A stretch of 64,000 nt of DNA, taken from assembly GCA_023512835.1 (NCBI GenBank), contig CM042091.1:42236107-42300106 (forward strand), in the 5' to 3' direction. Source of the stretch: Taxillus chinensis. Taxonomy: Eukaryota; Streptophyta; Magnoliopsida; Santalales; Loranthaceae. Below are positions 11,654 to 23,137 of this stretch, in pieces (the first letter of the stretch is position 1; every line of letters begins with the position of its first letter). The position numbers and the translations under genes are program-made. Below the pieces are notes generated by a model. It saw only the letters and a program-made list of their open reading frames with translations. It was not told the origin of the DNA and did no database searches.

Positions 11654-14469
11654 TTATCAGTTCAAAAGGGTGGTCCTTTAACCTTCTTCTTGCCTTTGGA
11701 AGATCTTCTCTTTCTTCATGATGAATGCCCAATTGCTCAATGTCAGGTTGTTGAGCTAGTAGAAGTGGCAGAGTCTAAACAGGTTGAATGTTAGAGTCAT
11801 GATTTTCTGTTGGTTTTTGACTTGGTTCCTCAGCAACTGGTTCAGCTCTTTGTTCATCAGGTTCAGGTACATCTTCCATTGTTTCTGTTGTAGTGGGATT
11901 ATCTATGTCTTGGTCTTCTACAATGACAATGTCCTACACTTCATTTACATTTGGGTCTCCTTTCTGCATTCCATGGTTAGTCTCATCAAAAGAAACATGA
12001 ATAGACTTTTCAACAACTTTGGTTCTTCTATTAAATACACGATAATCCTTGCTAGTCATGGAATATCCAACAAGATATCCATCATCTGATTTGGCATCAA
12101 ACTTGTTCAAGTAATCCTTGCCATTGTTCAGAATGTAGCAAGTACACCCGAAGATCCTTAGGTGACCAATGTTTGGTCTCCTTCTCTTCCATAACTCATA
12201 GGGTGTTTTCATGGCTCGTTTGTTAATTAGAGTTCTATTTTGTACATAACAAGCAGTGGCAACAGCTTCAGCCCATAGGGATTTTGGGAACTGAGCTCCT
12301 GTCAGCATGGTTCTAGCTGCTTCAACTAATGTTCGGTTCTTTCTTTCAGCCACTCCATTTTGTTGTGGAGTTCTTGGTGCTGAGAAATTATGTTGGATAC
12401 CATGTTCAGTACAAAACTCTAACATGTCAGAAAATTCAAATTCCTTGCCATGATCGCTGCGAATGTACTTAATAGAAAGACTCTTAACATTTGTGACCCA
12501 ATTGAAGAGTTCAACAAGATTCTCAAATGTTTCAGTTTTGTTTTTGAGAAACATGAGCCATGTGTATCTGGTATAGTCATCTACTATTGCAAGAAAGTAT
12601 CGTGCTGACGAACAGATTTTTAGCCTCTCTAAAAGAGCTAGCTAATGTCGTTAAATCTCTCTTCAAGATAATAAATTTCCTAAGTTTGCACTAAAAGAAT
12701 AGCAGCAAGCAAGGAGTCGAACCCACATGGATTAGCCTAGTTCTCTAGTTCTCAAATCAAAACACCCAATTACTCTTGTTCTATAAAATGTCTTAGCAAA
12801 AACGAATTCTTTTTATAACTAAAGATCTAATTTTTACTTGGTTTTCTGAATAAACAAAGAAAGCAAATTGATTTTAGGATTAAGATTCAAGGATTAAAGG
12901 CATCTAGGGTCATAATTTCACCTCCCTATGTTATCTTTACTGGTTCATGGTATTAGGGTTGTCTGATTGAAAACATGCTAAACACAAGCCAAGGACAACA
13001 AATGGTCATTGAGGTCCTTTTAAGAGTTGTATGCCAGAATAGTCATCTAAATACACAAACATGCAAAGCCAATAAATCATACTTGCAAAAGGATAATGAT
13101 CACACCAATTACAAATAAGTTATGAATCTCAATCCGCCCCAGACTAGGGCTAAGAATACCAAGGTGTACATCCAAAGATAGAATTTAAGAACAGATTCAT
13201 AAAACATGCAAAACTTCAATCATCCAAACCCAATATTCATAAACACAGCAAAGCAACAAGGGGGCTACATTGCTCCCCTAGATTATAAGAACTACTCATG
13301 CATGATTACAAGCAAAACCATAGTAGTAAAGCTAAACATCTTCTTCTAATCCACGCTCGCAACAAGGCTTCAAATCCAGGCTCCAAAATCCGCGACGGCT
13401 GCTGCGACGGCTGCTCTCCTAGGTCAAGGAGCAGCCTCCAAGTCGTGAAGCCTCTCTCTCTCTCTCTCTCTAAAAACGTGTAGGGGGGTCTAGGATACAT
13501 AGCAGGGGGCGTGGAGGCTTTATTTATAGAGGTTGGATGGGCTTTGAGGTGTGTAACCTAGCCCATCTATCAAAACGATGTAGTTTTGATAAGTGACACT
13601 CCAAACATTAAAATCTCTATCTTCCATCCACAATTTGGACATGGGCCTTCAGAAACAAATAATCTGCATGGAAAAACGATAGGATCGGTCCAAAAATATC
13701 TCTGCACGTCAATTTGCACGTGATATGGTAAATTCACGTGCAACTCCAAATCAGCTCAAATTTCTCCCCAAGCTTCCTTGCATCCTGTAGAGGCTTGAGA
13801 AGCAAAAATATGCTTGCACGTGAAATGGGTGAATTCACGTGCAGCTCTAAATGCTCTGAAATTTCTGTGGTAGGTCCAAAATAGCTTAAAAACGCATGTA
13901 TTTGCAAATAGCATCTTCCTAGGGGTTAGAGCAAATATATATGATATATGAAGCAATAAGGCTCTAATCATGCTCTTAAACATCCTAAATAAACACTAGA
14001 ATAACAGCATAAAATGCACGTTATCACGTGCACCAGATAAGAAAGACTCATTTATTGGTCCACATAGGTCCATGTGCAGAAGTTCAAGTGGTTATGTGAT
14101 TGAGGTTTTATCTACACTCTTAAAGGAATGTTTAACCTGCTTACCCAACTGACAATCCCTACAAGGGTGTTCTTTCTCATAAACATGCTTGCGTAAGCCA
14201 TCAACCAAATCAAGAGATGCCAGTTTAGACATAGTCTTAAAGTTTAAATGGCCAAATCTCTTGTGCCACAACCAACTAATGTTAGGTGAAGCTTTTGATA
14301 GAAAACAAATTGGTTCAGTAGATTGAGCATTACCAAAGACCAACTTGTAGACATTGCCTTGTCTATGCCCATTTAGCTTCACCTCTTTGGAGACAGGGTC
14401 CATAACTGTGCAGGTGTGTTTAGGGAACAAAACTTCATAACCTTTGTCACACAATTGACTTATGCTCAA
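11654..14469 (-). pseudogene. Copia-B2 integrase, split by a solo LTR
   Basis: The pre-integrase zinc domain is at 14469-14092 (LWHKRFGHLNFKTMSKL, CRDCQLGKQVKHS). The integrase core begins before 14032 and resumes at 12605 after the solo LTR. The frame 12554-11934 shows RSDHGKEFEFSDM and [13 protein letters not shown], and the C-terminal VGYSMTSKDYRVFN. An in-frame TAA lies near 14090. The linker 11930-11654 (acidic, Pro-rich) carries a stop at about 11935. Removing the solo LTR and one copy of its 5-bp target duplication restores collinearity with B1. Confidence 0.87.
12606..14026 (-). mobile_element. Athila-type solo LTR 1
   Basis: 1421 bp, minus strand, beginning TGATAACGTGCAT (at 14026) and ending TCGTCA (at 12606). 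It is flanked by identical 5-bp target duplications CGTGC at 12601-12605 and 14027-14031. No internal element sequence remains, so it formed by LTR-LTR recombination. TATA box (minus strand) at 13521-13528; a (TC)n tract lies at about 13449-13471 downstream of it. Its CACGTGAATTCACC-type repeats match LTR B (48538) better than LTR A. Confidence 0.93.
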
Positions 14470-15488
14470 CAGGTTATGTTTAAGACCTTAAACAACAGAC
14501 ACATTCTGAATTGAAACAAAACCATTAGAGAGAGTGCCCTTACCAACAATCTTACCCTTTTTATTGTCCCCGAAAGTGACAGATGAAGCTGCAACCTCCC
14601 TTACCTCACTCAATAGAGAGGCATCATCTGTCATGTGCACAGAACAGGCACTGTCAAGATACCACTAGCTGGAATTGATCTTTTGTTTCCGGTGGCTGCT
14701 TTCAGCTTATGGCACATGTTCCTGCACAATGAGCAACTAAGTCTTGGGGGCCCAATTCAGATTGGGCTTTGGGTAAGTGAAAGCTGCAGTTGACAATTTA
14801 GGTTTCCAATAAGAAGGGACAGATTTAACTTTCCATGCTAATCTTGGTGATCCTTCATTAGATTTGCTAGCAGGATTAATCTTTAAATTTTCTGCACGTT
14901 TTCCTTTCTTATTGTTATCTTTGGCAGCTTTAGTAGGCACAGGTTTGACAGTTTTCTTCACAGGTTTGGTTTTAAGTCTTTTGAATGGGTAGCCTGTGTG
15001 TGCCTAGTTTTCCTATCAAAGTTGTTGTTGCACTGCAGATTTTTAGAGAAATTCAGCTGTTTAAAGTTTACCCTGATTTCTGTGGCAATTTCCTTTCTAA
15101 GGTACTCAGGGTAGAATCTGCACTGATAGGAGAGGTGTCCAACTTCACAACAGATAGGGCATTTGACAGGTTTGGGTTGAACACTCTGTCTCAAGGGTTT
15201 TGCTGGAGTGTTAAGAGGTTTCCTAGGTTTTCTCACATATCCTAGACCGTTCTTAACTCTACCATCAGAGACAAACTTAGGCTGGAAGGCAGCAGCCTTG
15301 CTGGATGAACCAGTCTCAAATGTAGTAGTGTGTCTACTTGGTTTCGTCTCTTGTATGACTACACCCTTACCCTTGCATTGGGATGTAGAGGACAGGTTGA
15401 CTGAAGGTTCAGCTTTCAGTTCTATCTTAGCAACTACTGCATCACTGTCCTGAGATGCAATAGTACCCAAGTAACCAAATCTTACCAC
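14470..15488 (-). pseudogene. Copia-B2 protease and gag C-terminal part
   Basis: The gag tail 15488-14958 carries a perfect CX2CX4HX4C zinc knuckle (CPICCEVGHLSYQC, near 15165-15120), then a Lys-rich segment in a shifted frame (14961-14737). The protease follows at about 14660-14490. Its active site reads DSACS rather than DSGCS, and a stop lies near 14488 in VSVV*GLKHNLLS. The N-terminal capsid (UBN2) domain of gag is not recognisable upstream of 15488, so gag is truncated or badly decayed. Confidence 0.75.
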
Positions 15489-17031
15489 AACCCTGCTCTA
15501 ACAATGATTTTCAGTTCAGCATAGATGACTTGAGAGACAAGATGGCCCTATTAAGAATCAGAACACACACTCTATCATTGTCTAATTTACAACTCAGTAT
15601 GGATAGAGTTTGGAGTTTGATCATTCGGATTGTCTGTGTGAGTTACCTCTTTTCTTTTGTGGAGCACCTTTTCTTTTGTGGAGCACTAATTTTCAGTGCT
15701 TATCCATAAGCCTTTTTACATGGACAGAGCTCAACACAGTATCTTTTTGAATCACATGATCATACAATTTGACCTCCAACTATTACTCTAACAGAGACAC
15801 AATCTGGGGGAATAGTGAGGACTCCCCCTAAAATAGGCAGTCAATCTATTGTCTATTATCATTTTTGCCTTTTTCACCTTACCTTTTTCTAGCGAAAGGT
15901 AGTCACTCTTTTTAAGTAATAGCCTCATGATTCTCAAATACTACAGTCTCAGTCATCCCTTGAGCATTAAATCATTGAGGATCCTTTCCGTGCAAGCCAA
16001 TAGTACCATGAGATACAACAGTTCCTGCTAGTTAATGAATGCAATGCCACACAGGTGATATTCGCTCAGAATAGAATGACATGCAATGGGAATATCATTT
16101 AATTTAACCAAAAAGGGAATTACACTCATTTCACTCAAGACTTGAGGATTCATGACAGGTTGCACAAAAGATTTGAACCAGGTTCAGAGGTGGCAAGTTT
16201 CATCCATGTGATTTCTCACTTTCCCGCAGTGGACATGCATGAATCGTGACAAACGGGTATTTCGTGAACGAAACCCAAGTAAGGGTTAAGCTACTGTCGT
16301 TTAAATCCCTTCTCAAAATATTAATTCCCTTAACTAATGCTAAATAGAATAGTGACAAGAAAGGAGTCGATCCCACAGAGATTACCAAGTTATCTAGCTT
16401 TAACTCAAATCACCAAATTAATCTTGCTTAAAACAATGTCTCGGCAAACAAAATTGTGTTTTAAAATTACTTTACTGAAAACAGAATTGCAATTGAAATA
16501 ACTAAAAATGTTGGATTTAGAATCAAGGATTAAGGCATCTAGGGTCACAATTTCACCTCCCTATGTTATCTCTACTGGTTCATGGTATTAGGGTTGTCTG
16601 ATTGAAAACATGCTAAACATAAGCCAAGGACAACAAATGGTCATTGAGGTCCTTTGAAGAGTTGTATGCTAGAATGGTCATCTAAACACACAAACATCCT
16701 TTTGTTCTTGCACGCCAATTGTTTGAGGCCATCTACTATATCAAAAGTGAGCTCCAAAATCTGCCAAAACAACTTAAAAACGCATGTATTTGCAAATAGC
16801 ATCTTCCTAGGGGTTAGAGCAAATATATATGATATATGAAGCAATAAGGCTCTAATCATGCTCTTAAACATCCTAAATAAACACTAGAATAACGGCATAG
16901 AATGCACGTTATCAAATCGCACTTAGTCAGTACTAATTTTCATGGAGATATAAACAGTCATTAACAGTGTCATACTTATGTTCATGCACAGGTAATTAGG
17001 TTGAACTGAAACACAAGACATGCTCTGAGAC
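15489..17031 (-). other. Non-coding segment between copia-B copies B1 and B2
   Basis: Apart from the solo LTR at 16247-16914 there is about 875 bp without a coding frame. On the minus strand it follows the end of B1 RNase H and contains two purine tracts (TAGGGGGAG near 15825 and a CCCCCAG complement near 15805) like the 3' part of a copia element. It then runs directly into the B2 gag. I could not identify an LTR boundary, so how B1 and B2 are joined is unresolved. Confidence 0.55.
16247..16914 (-). mobile_element. Athila-type solo LTR 2, internally deleted
   Basis: 668 bp, minus strand, with both LTR ends present and perfect AATCG target duplications at 16242-16246 and 16915-16919. It lacks about 750 bp relative to other copies. 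The junction near 16693 removes the TATA box and the transcript-start region, so it is a promoterless solo LTR. Confidence 0.9.
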
Positions 17032-18638
17032 TTATGAATTTAAATCTAACATGCCAAGTTTTGTCAGAAGTTCATTGAACCTGGCTTCTTGCAGTGGTTT
17101 GGTGAATATGTCGGCAAGCTGGTCATCAGTGGATATATACTCCAGGGAAATGTCTTTCTTCACCACATGGTCACGTATGAAGTGATATCTGACCTCAATG
17201 TGCTTGGTTTTGAGATGTATAACAGGATTGTTAGATATTGCAATGACGCTTGTATTGTCACAATACAGAGGCACGACTTTCAGGTTAAACCCATAGTCTG
17301 AAAGTTGACTGGCCATCCAAAGCAGTTGAGCACAACAGCTTCCTGCAACAATATATTCAGCTTCAGCTGTGGAGGTTGAAACTGAATTCTGTTTCTTGCT
17401 GAACCAGGATACAAGTCTGTTGCCAAGAAGTTGGCATGTTCCTCTTGTGCTCTTTCTATCAATCCTGCATCCTGCAAAGTCTGCATCTGAATATCCTCTC
17501 AGTTTGAAATCAGACTCTCTTGGATACCATAGTCCCAAATTCTCAGTTCCCTTCAGATACCGCATAATCCTCTTGACATGTGACAAGTGGGATTCCTTGG
17601 GATTAGCTTGGTATCTAGCACAGATGCATGTTGCAAACATTATGTCAGGTCTGCTTGCTGTCAGGTACAGCAAGGATCCAATCATGCTTATGTATTATGA
17701 GATATCCACCTCCCTTCCTGCTTCATCCATATCTAGTTTGGCGTTTGTAGGAATGGGAGTTTTCGTGTGTGTCACATCAGTCATTTTAAACTTCTTAAGT
17801 ATCTCCTTTGTGTACTTGGTTTGACTGATAAAAATTCCATCCTCCAATTGCTTGACCTCCAATCCAAGGAAGAATGAGAGTTTTCCCATCATACTCATTT
17901 CATATTCACTTTTCATTAGATGGGAGAAGTCTTCATATTGCTTTTTGTCCCTTGATCCGAAAATGATGTCATCCACATAAATTTGGACTAGCAAGGGTGA
18001 TCCTTTTCCTTCCTTGAGAAACAGTGTGGGGTTAATTTTGCCTTTTCTAAACTTATTCTTGATCAGAAACTCGATAATGTTTCATACCATGCTCTGGGAG
18101 CCTGTTTTAGTCCATAAAGAGCCTTTTTCAGTTTGTATACTTTGTGTTCTTGGTTTGGCTCTAGAAATCTGGGTGGTTGTTCAACATAGACTTCTTCTTG
18201 GAGGTCTCCATTCAAGAAAGCACTCTTGACATCCATCTGATAAACTTTGAAGTCCTTGAATGCTGCATATGCTAAGAACATGCGAATGGCCTCCAGTCTA
18301 GCAACTGGTGCAAAGGTTTCATCATAGTCGATTCCTTCTTCTTGTCTGTATCCTTTTACAACCAGTCTGGCCTTGTTTCTGATTACAACACCATCAGCAT
18401 CAAGTTTGTTTCTGAAGATCCATTTCACGCCAATGACTTGTTGTGATCTGGGCCTGTTGACCAACTCCCATACTTTCTGTCTTTTGAACTGATTTAATTC
18501 TTCTTGCATCGCATCAATCCAATGGTGATCCTGAACTTCATCATCGACTGATTTTGGCTCCACTTGTGATAGGAAACACATACAGATTTTCATGAAGTGT
18601 GGCAGCCCTTGTTTTAACTCGTGCAGCAGGATCTCCAA
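17032..18638 (-). pseudogene. Copia-B1 reverse transcriptase-RNase H
   Basis: RT begins in the frame 18638-18063 ([43 protein letters not shown]), shifts near 18075, and continues at 17994-17695 with QIYVDDIIFGS. A TAA at about 17695 replaces a residue of the usual [14 protein letters not shown]. RNase H (17685-17032) is complete: STAEAEYIVAGSC, PLYCDNTSVIAISNNP, TKHIEVRYHFIRDH, and the end RLGMLDLNS with lysine for arginine in the first position. It is the best-preserved copia RNase H in the window. Confidence 0.9.
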
Positions 18639-19886
18639 TTATCAGTTCAAAAGGGTGGTCCTTTAACCTTCTTCTTGCCTTTGGAAGATCTTCTCTTTCT
18701 TCATGATGAATGCCCAATTGCTCAATGTCAGGTTGTTGAGCTAGTAGAAGTGGCAGAGTTTGAACAGGTTGAATGTTAGAGTCATGATTTTCTGCTGGTT
18801 TTTGACTTGGTTCCTCAGCAACCGGTTCAGCTCTTTGTTCATCAGGTTTAGGTACATCTTCCATTGTTTCTGTTGTAGTGGGATTATCTGTGTCTTGGTC
18901 TTCTACAATGACAATGTTCTGCACTTCATTTACATTTGGGTCTCCTTTCTGCATTCCATGGTTAGTCTCATCAAAAGAAACATGAATAGACTTTTCAACA
19001 ACTTTGGTTCTTCTATTAAATACACGATAATCCTTGCTAGTCATGGAATATCCAACAAGATATCCATCATCTGATTTGGCATCAAACTTGTTCAAGTAAT
19101 CTTTGCCATTGTTCAGAATGTAGCAAGTACACCCGAAGATCCTTAGGTGACTAATGTTTGGTCTCCTTCCCTTCCATAACTCATAGGGTGTTTTCATGGC
19201 ATGTTTGTTAATTAGAGTTCTATTTTGTACATAACAAGCAGTGGCAACAGCTTCATCCCATAGGGATTTTGGGAACTGAGCTCCTGTCAGCATGGTTCTA
19301 GCTGCTTCAACTAATGTTCGGTTCTTTCTTTCAGCCACTCTATTTTGTTGTGGAGTTCTTGGTGCTGAGAAATTATGTTGGATACCATGTTCAGTACAAA
19401 ACTCTAACATGTCAGAAAATTCAAATTCCTTGCCATGATCGCTGCGAATGTACTTAATAGAAAGACTCTTAACATTTGTGACCCAATTGAAGAGTTCAAC
19501 AAGATTCTCAAATGTTTCAGTTTTGTTTTTGAGAAACATAAGCCATGTGTATCTGGTATAGTCATCTACTATTGCAAGAAAGTATCGCGCACCAGATAAG
19601 GAAGACACATTTATTGGTCCACATAGGTCCATGTGCAGAAGTTCAAGTGGTTATTTGATTGAGGTTTTATCTACACTCTTAAAGGAATGTTTAACCTGCT
19701 TACCCAACTGACAATCCCTACAAGGGTGTTCTTTCTCATAAACATGCTTGCGTGAGCCCTCAACCAAATCAAGAGATGTCAGTTTAGACATAGTCTTAAA
19801 GTTTAAATGGCCAAATCTCTTGTGCCACAACCAACTAATGTCAGGTGAAGCTTTGGACAGAAAACAAATTGGTTCAGTAGATTGAG
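18639..19886 (-). pseudogene. Copia-B1 pre-integrase and integrase
   Basis: 19886-19651 holds LWHKRFGHLNFKTMSKL and CRDCQLGKQVKHS, ending at a TAA. 19632-18541 is one open frame with MDLCGPINVSS, IVDDYTRYTW, RSDHGKEFEFSDM, and ERKNRTLVE within [10 protein letters not shown] (Arg for the usual Gly). The C-terminal KPF-like region and an acidic Pro-rich linker lead towards RT. All three D, D, E positions are present. The Athila A insertion removed everything N-terminal of the pre-integrase domain. Confidence 0.9.
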
Positions 19887-21379
19887 TGATAACGTGCATT
19901 TTATGCCGTTATTCTAGTGTTTATTTAGGTAGTTTAAGAGCATGATTAGAGCCTTATTGCATTATATTTCACATATATCTGCTCTAACCCCTAGGAAGAT
20001 GCTATTTGCAAATACATGCGTTTTTAAGCTGTTTTGGTAGGTTTTGGGAGATCACTTTGGACCATGTATATGGCCTCAAACCAATTGGCGTGTAGAACAA
20101 AGATTTCTCAGCATGATATCCTCTATCTCCCACAGAAGTTTCAGAGCAATCGGACGTGAACGCCAATTGGACTGAAATGGCGTGCAAGCATATTTTTGCT
20201 TATCTGCCCTCCACAAGATGCAAGGAAGCTTGGGGAAGAATTTCAGCTAATTTGGAGCAGCACGCCAATTGGGCATATGACGTTCAAATTGACGTGCAGC
20301 CATATTTTTGCACCGATCCAGTCATTTTTCTATGCTGATCATTCTTTCCTAAAGGGCCTTGTCCATATTGTGCTTGGATTGAGAGATTTTAAAGTTTGTA
20401 GTGTCATTTATCAAAACTACGTCGTTTTGATAGATGGGCTAGGGTACACTTTATAACACACATCAAGGCCCATCCATTCTCTATAAATAGAGGCTCTACA
20501 CGTCCAAAGGAGGAGAAAACATATTCTGCACGTTTTTGAAGAGAGAGAGACGTTTTGGAGGTTGTTCCTGACCTAGGAGAGCAGCCGTTGCGGATTTTGG
20601 AAACTTGGGTTGAAGCTTTGTTGTGCGCGTGGATAAGAAGAAGATGTTGAGCTTTTCTACTTTGTGTTTGCTTGTAATAATGCGTGAGTAGTCTCTTTAT
20701 CTAGGGGAGCAATGTAGCCCCCTAAGTTGTTAAACTGATTGATTGAATTTTGAGTTTGTTTAATTGAGATTGCATGTTTTATGGATCTGTTCTTATTTTT
20801 TAATATCTAGGCTGTACACCTGGGTTTTCTTAGCCTTAGTCTGAGGCTGATCTTTGATTCATAACATGTTTGTGAATGGTGTGACCATTATCCTGTCATG
20901 GGTATGATAATTAGGCTTTGCATGTTGATGTCATGATGACCATTCAGGCAGACAGCACTTAGAAGGGCTGGCAATGACCAATTGCAATACCTTGGCTTAG
21001 TTATAGCATGTTATCAATTAAATAATCTCAAGAACCTTAAAATCAGTAGAAACAACATAGGGAGGTGAAGTTGTGACCCTAGATACCTTTAATCCTTGAA
21101 TCTTAATCTTAAAATCAATTTGCTTTCTTTGTTTATTCAGAAAACCAAATAAAAATTAGATCTTTAGTTATAAAAAAGAAAACTTTTTGCCAAGACATTT
21201 TATAGGGCAAGAGTAATTGGGTGTTTTGATTTAAGAACTAGAAAACTAGGCTAATCCCTGTGGGTTCGACCCCTTGCTTGCTGCTATTCTTTTAGTGCAA
21301 ACTTAGGGAATTTATTATCTTGAAGAGAGATTTAATGACATTAGCTAGCTCTTTAGAAAGGCTAAAAATCTGTCTGTCA
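19887..21379 (+). repeat. 5' LTR of Athila A
   Basis: 1493 bp, TGATAACGTGCAT...CTGTCTGTCA. TATA box TATAAATA at 20482-20489, followed by AGAGAGAGA-type leader sequence. U3 carries several AATTGGCGTGCA-type motifs. It is homologous to 47928-48537, 48538-50046 and the two solo LTRs. Confidence 0.93.
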
Positions 21380-21382
21380 AAT

Positions 21383-21401
21383 TGGTGCCGTTGCCGGGGA
21401 T
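21383..21401 (+). promoter_or_regulatory. Primer-binding site of Athila A (tRNA-Asp type)
   Basis: TGGTGCCGTTGCCGGGGAT, three bases after the LTR. It has one C to T change from the usual Athila-type TGGCGCCGTTGCCGGGG, which matches the 3' end of plant tRNA-Asp. Confidence 0.88.
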
Positions 21402-21597
21402 ATAACGATTAACTAGTTTTTAAAATCAACATTGAGTGAAATTGTTTGAATTCTGATCTTGGTGTTTTATTTTGTCTTTTATTTTCTGTTATTTTGTATT
21501 CTTTATTTGTTTATTTTGCATTGTTCGGAGCTACTGGGTGTGTTCTTGTTGTTTTACAGGAACATACACCAAGTGTTTGAGGAATTCCTAGTTGTGC

Positions 21598-21834
21598 ATG
21601 CCAAGACAGGAGTTTATACCATTTAATCGGGAACCTGAAAGATTGTTTAGAGCTCGTCGCAGAGCAGCTAGGGAAGCAGCACGAGAGGCTGAAGAAGCAC
21701 TGCAAGGCTTAGAGCATTCAGTAGGTGAATTGATTGCAGATTTAAGGCCTGATGGTGGTGCACCGCAAGGAGGGGCCAATTACAATGGCCAATATCCAGA
21801 AGAAGAGGGTAATAGGTTTATGCCCAGAACCTTC
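21598..21834 (+). pseudogene. Athila A gag, N-terminal part
   Basis: The ATG at 21598 opens a basic, Arg/Ala-rich N-terminus (RRRAAREAAREAEEAL) followed by a Gly/Ala-rich stretch. The frame is interrupted after 79 codons, where copia C inserted. It resumes at 34297, and the last residues before the insertion (RFMPRT) read on naturally into LLDYARPMM. The ORF would otherwise be open. Confidence 0.88.
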
Positions 21835-23081
21835 TGTTGGATCAAACCCAGAATTTGGATAATGCTGATAAAGCCTTATGTAATTTGATCTGAGATCTTT
21901 TGTGTTTATTTGAACATTGCAGAAGATATGTTACTAATCCAGAGATGCACTCGTGAGAGCAAAGCTAAGGACAGGATACATAATCCTGATCTGGACAAGA
22001 GTGAGTGTCGTCAAACACTTGGTAAATAACCAAGTCACAAATACATACGGAATAAGGAACATTCGTACGGACTAAGAACTTAAAGGATAAGTGCGGAGTA
22101 AGAGTCTTGGTCAACGAGGTCGCACGAAGCAAAAGGATTGAAATGGAGTTAAATAGTTAAGTCTTCCCCTCAAGCGAACTAAAGTGAAGAAGACACGGAG
22201 TAAGGCGTCCGAGTCTTTCATACATGCTGAGTAAGGAAGTATTGATGCGGAATAAGGATCCGAGTCTTTATTCACACGGAGTAAGCAAACTAGATGCGGA
22301 GTAAGGAATCTGGATATCTTACTCGCCCAGGAGTAAGGAACTTACATACAGAGTCAGGAACTTACATACGGAGTAAGGAACTTACATGCGGAGTAAGAAA
22401 GCGCTGACACGGACTAAGGATTCCAGTACCAAATAGATACAGAGTAAGCAATCACTGACACGGAGTAAGGTTCCGAGCTTCATTAGCTACGGAGTAAGGA
22501 AAATTACACCGGACCAAGAAGAAACTGCTTCAACTCAACCGCATTTAAAGTTATCAGCTCGTGGCATCCCGATGTAAGACAAATTTATTGAGAACCTGAA
22601 GAATCTTACACGTGGATCATCCGGATATGTGGACACAACCTTAATTGTATTTGGGAACTCACAAACGCACTTATACTCTTCGAACCCAAGATCTTGAGCT
22701 CCACAAACCGCAGCAGTCAAGGCAGAGAGATTACCGAGGGATAGTTAGTGCTGAACGCATTCCGGAACTACAAGTTCCAAGGTTGTCTCTTAGGAATGTT
22801 TTGTATAAATATTCATACTTGTACATTGAGTGAGAGAAAGAGTGCATGTGCATTAGAAAAGAAAAGACTAATTTTTTTGTATGCACAAGCGTTTTCATCT
22901 TTGGAGATAGAATTTGGATAGTGTGTGAGTTCATTTGTAAACAGAGTGTAAGAGAGTCTTGCTTCTATTTTGTTGTATTTATCTTGTGATAATAAAACAA
23001 AATACTTCCACTATCTGGTTATCTTCCGCAGTGATTCTATCACTTAACTAGATAAGTGTTTGTGTCTTAAGAGATAGAAAA
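21835..23081 (+). repeat. 5' LTR of copia C, 3'-truncated
   Basis: Starts TGTTGGATC. TATA box TATAAATA at 22804-22811; CGGAGTAA array (complement of TTACTCCG) at 22080-22500. Compared with the 3' LTR it lacks the last ~55 bases, including the C/G run and the terminal GGGACCATCA. Confidence 0.93.
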
Positions 23082-23089
23082 ATCAGAGC
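23082..23089 (+). promoter_or_regulatory. Remnant of copia C primer-binding site
   Basis: Only ATCAGAGC, the 3' two thirds of TGGTATCAGAGC, remains. The deletion that removed the LTR end also removed TGGT. S1 and D keep the complete 12-base site. Confidence 0.8.
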
Positions 23090-23137
23090 AAGTTCTATTT
23101 TGTTCTAAGTAGAGATCCTACTCTTTCAATCTCAGAA

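Larger units (their letters stand above)
10719..15488 (-). mobile_element. Copia-B element remnant B2
   Basis: Minus-strand gag (15488) through RT (10719), cut on the left by copia S1 and interrupted by a solo LTR at 12606-14026. It is about 97-98 percent identical by eye to B1 (10719-12605 matches 17704-19590, offset 6985). It is a different copia family from S1/C/D, although it has similar gene order. No LTR of its own is recognisable here. Confidence 0.85.
17032..19886 (-). mobile_element. Copia-B element remnant B1
   Basis: Minus-strand pre-integrase through RNase H, cut on the right at 19886 by Athila A (flank TTGAG at 19882-19886). At the equivalent place B2 continues without interruption (around 14310-14335), which fixes the insertion point. 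Its 5' part presumably lies right of the window. Confidence 0.87.

Noticed and set aside
13298..13500. Small ORFs on both strands in 13298-13500
   Set aside because: They lie over the (TC)n leader of solo LTR 1, have low-complexity LSLSLS/ERERER translations, and are not conserved in other LTRs.
21383..21401. Fragment of a tRNA gene
   Set aside because: The match to tRNA-Asp is the reverse complement of its 3' end only, directly after an LTR; it is a primer-binding site.
22535..22934. Short ORFs repeated at 22535-22934, 33691-34090 and 52527-52837
   Set aside because: They recur only because the copia LTR recurs; no codon constraint or known domain, and they overlap on both strands.
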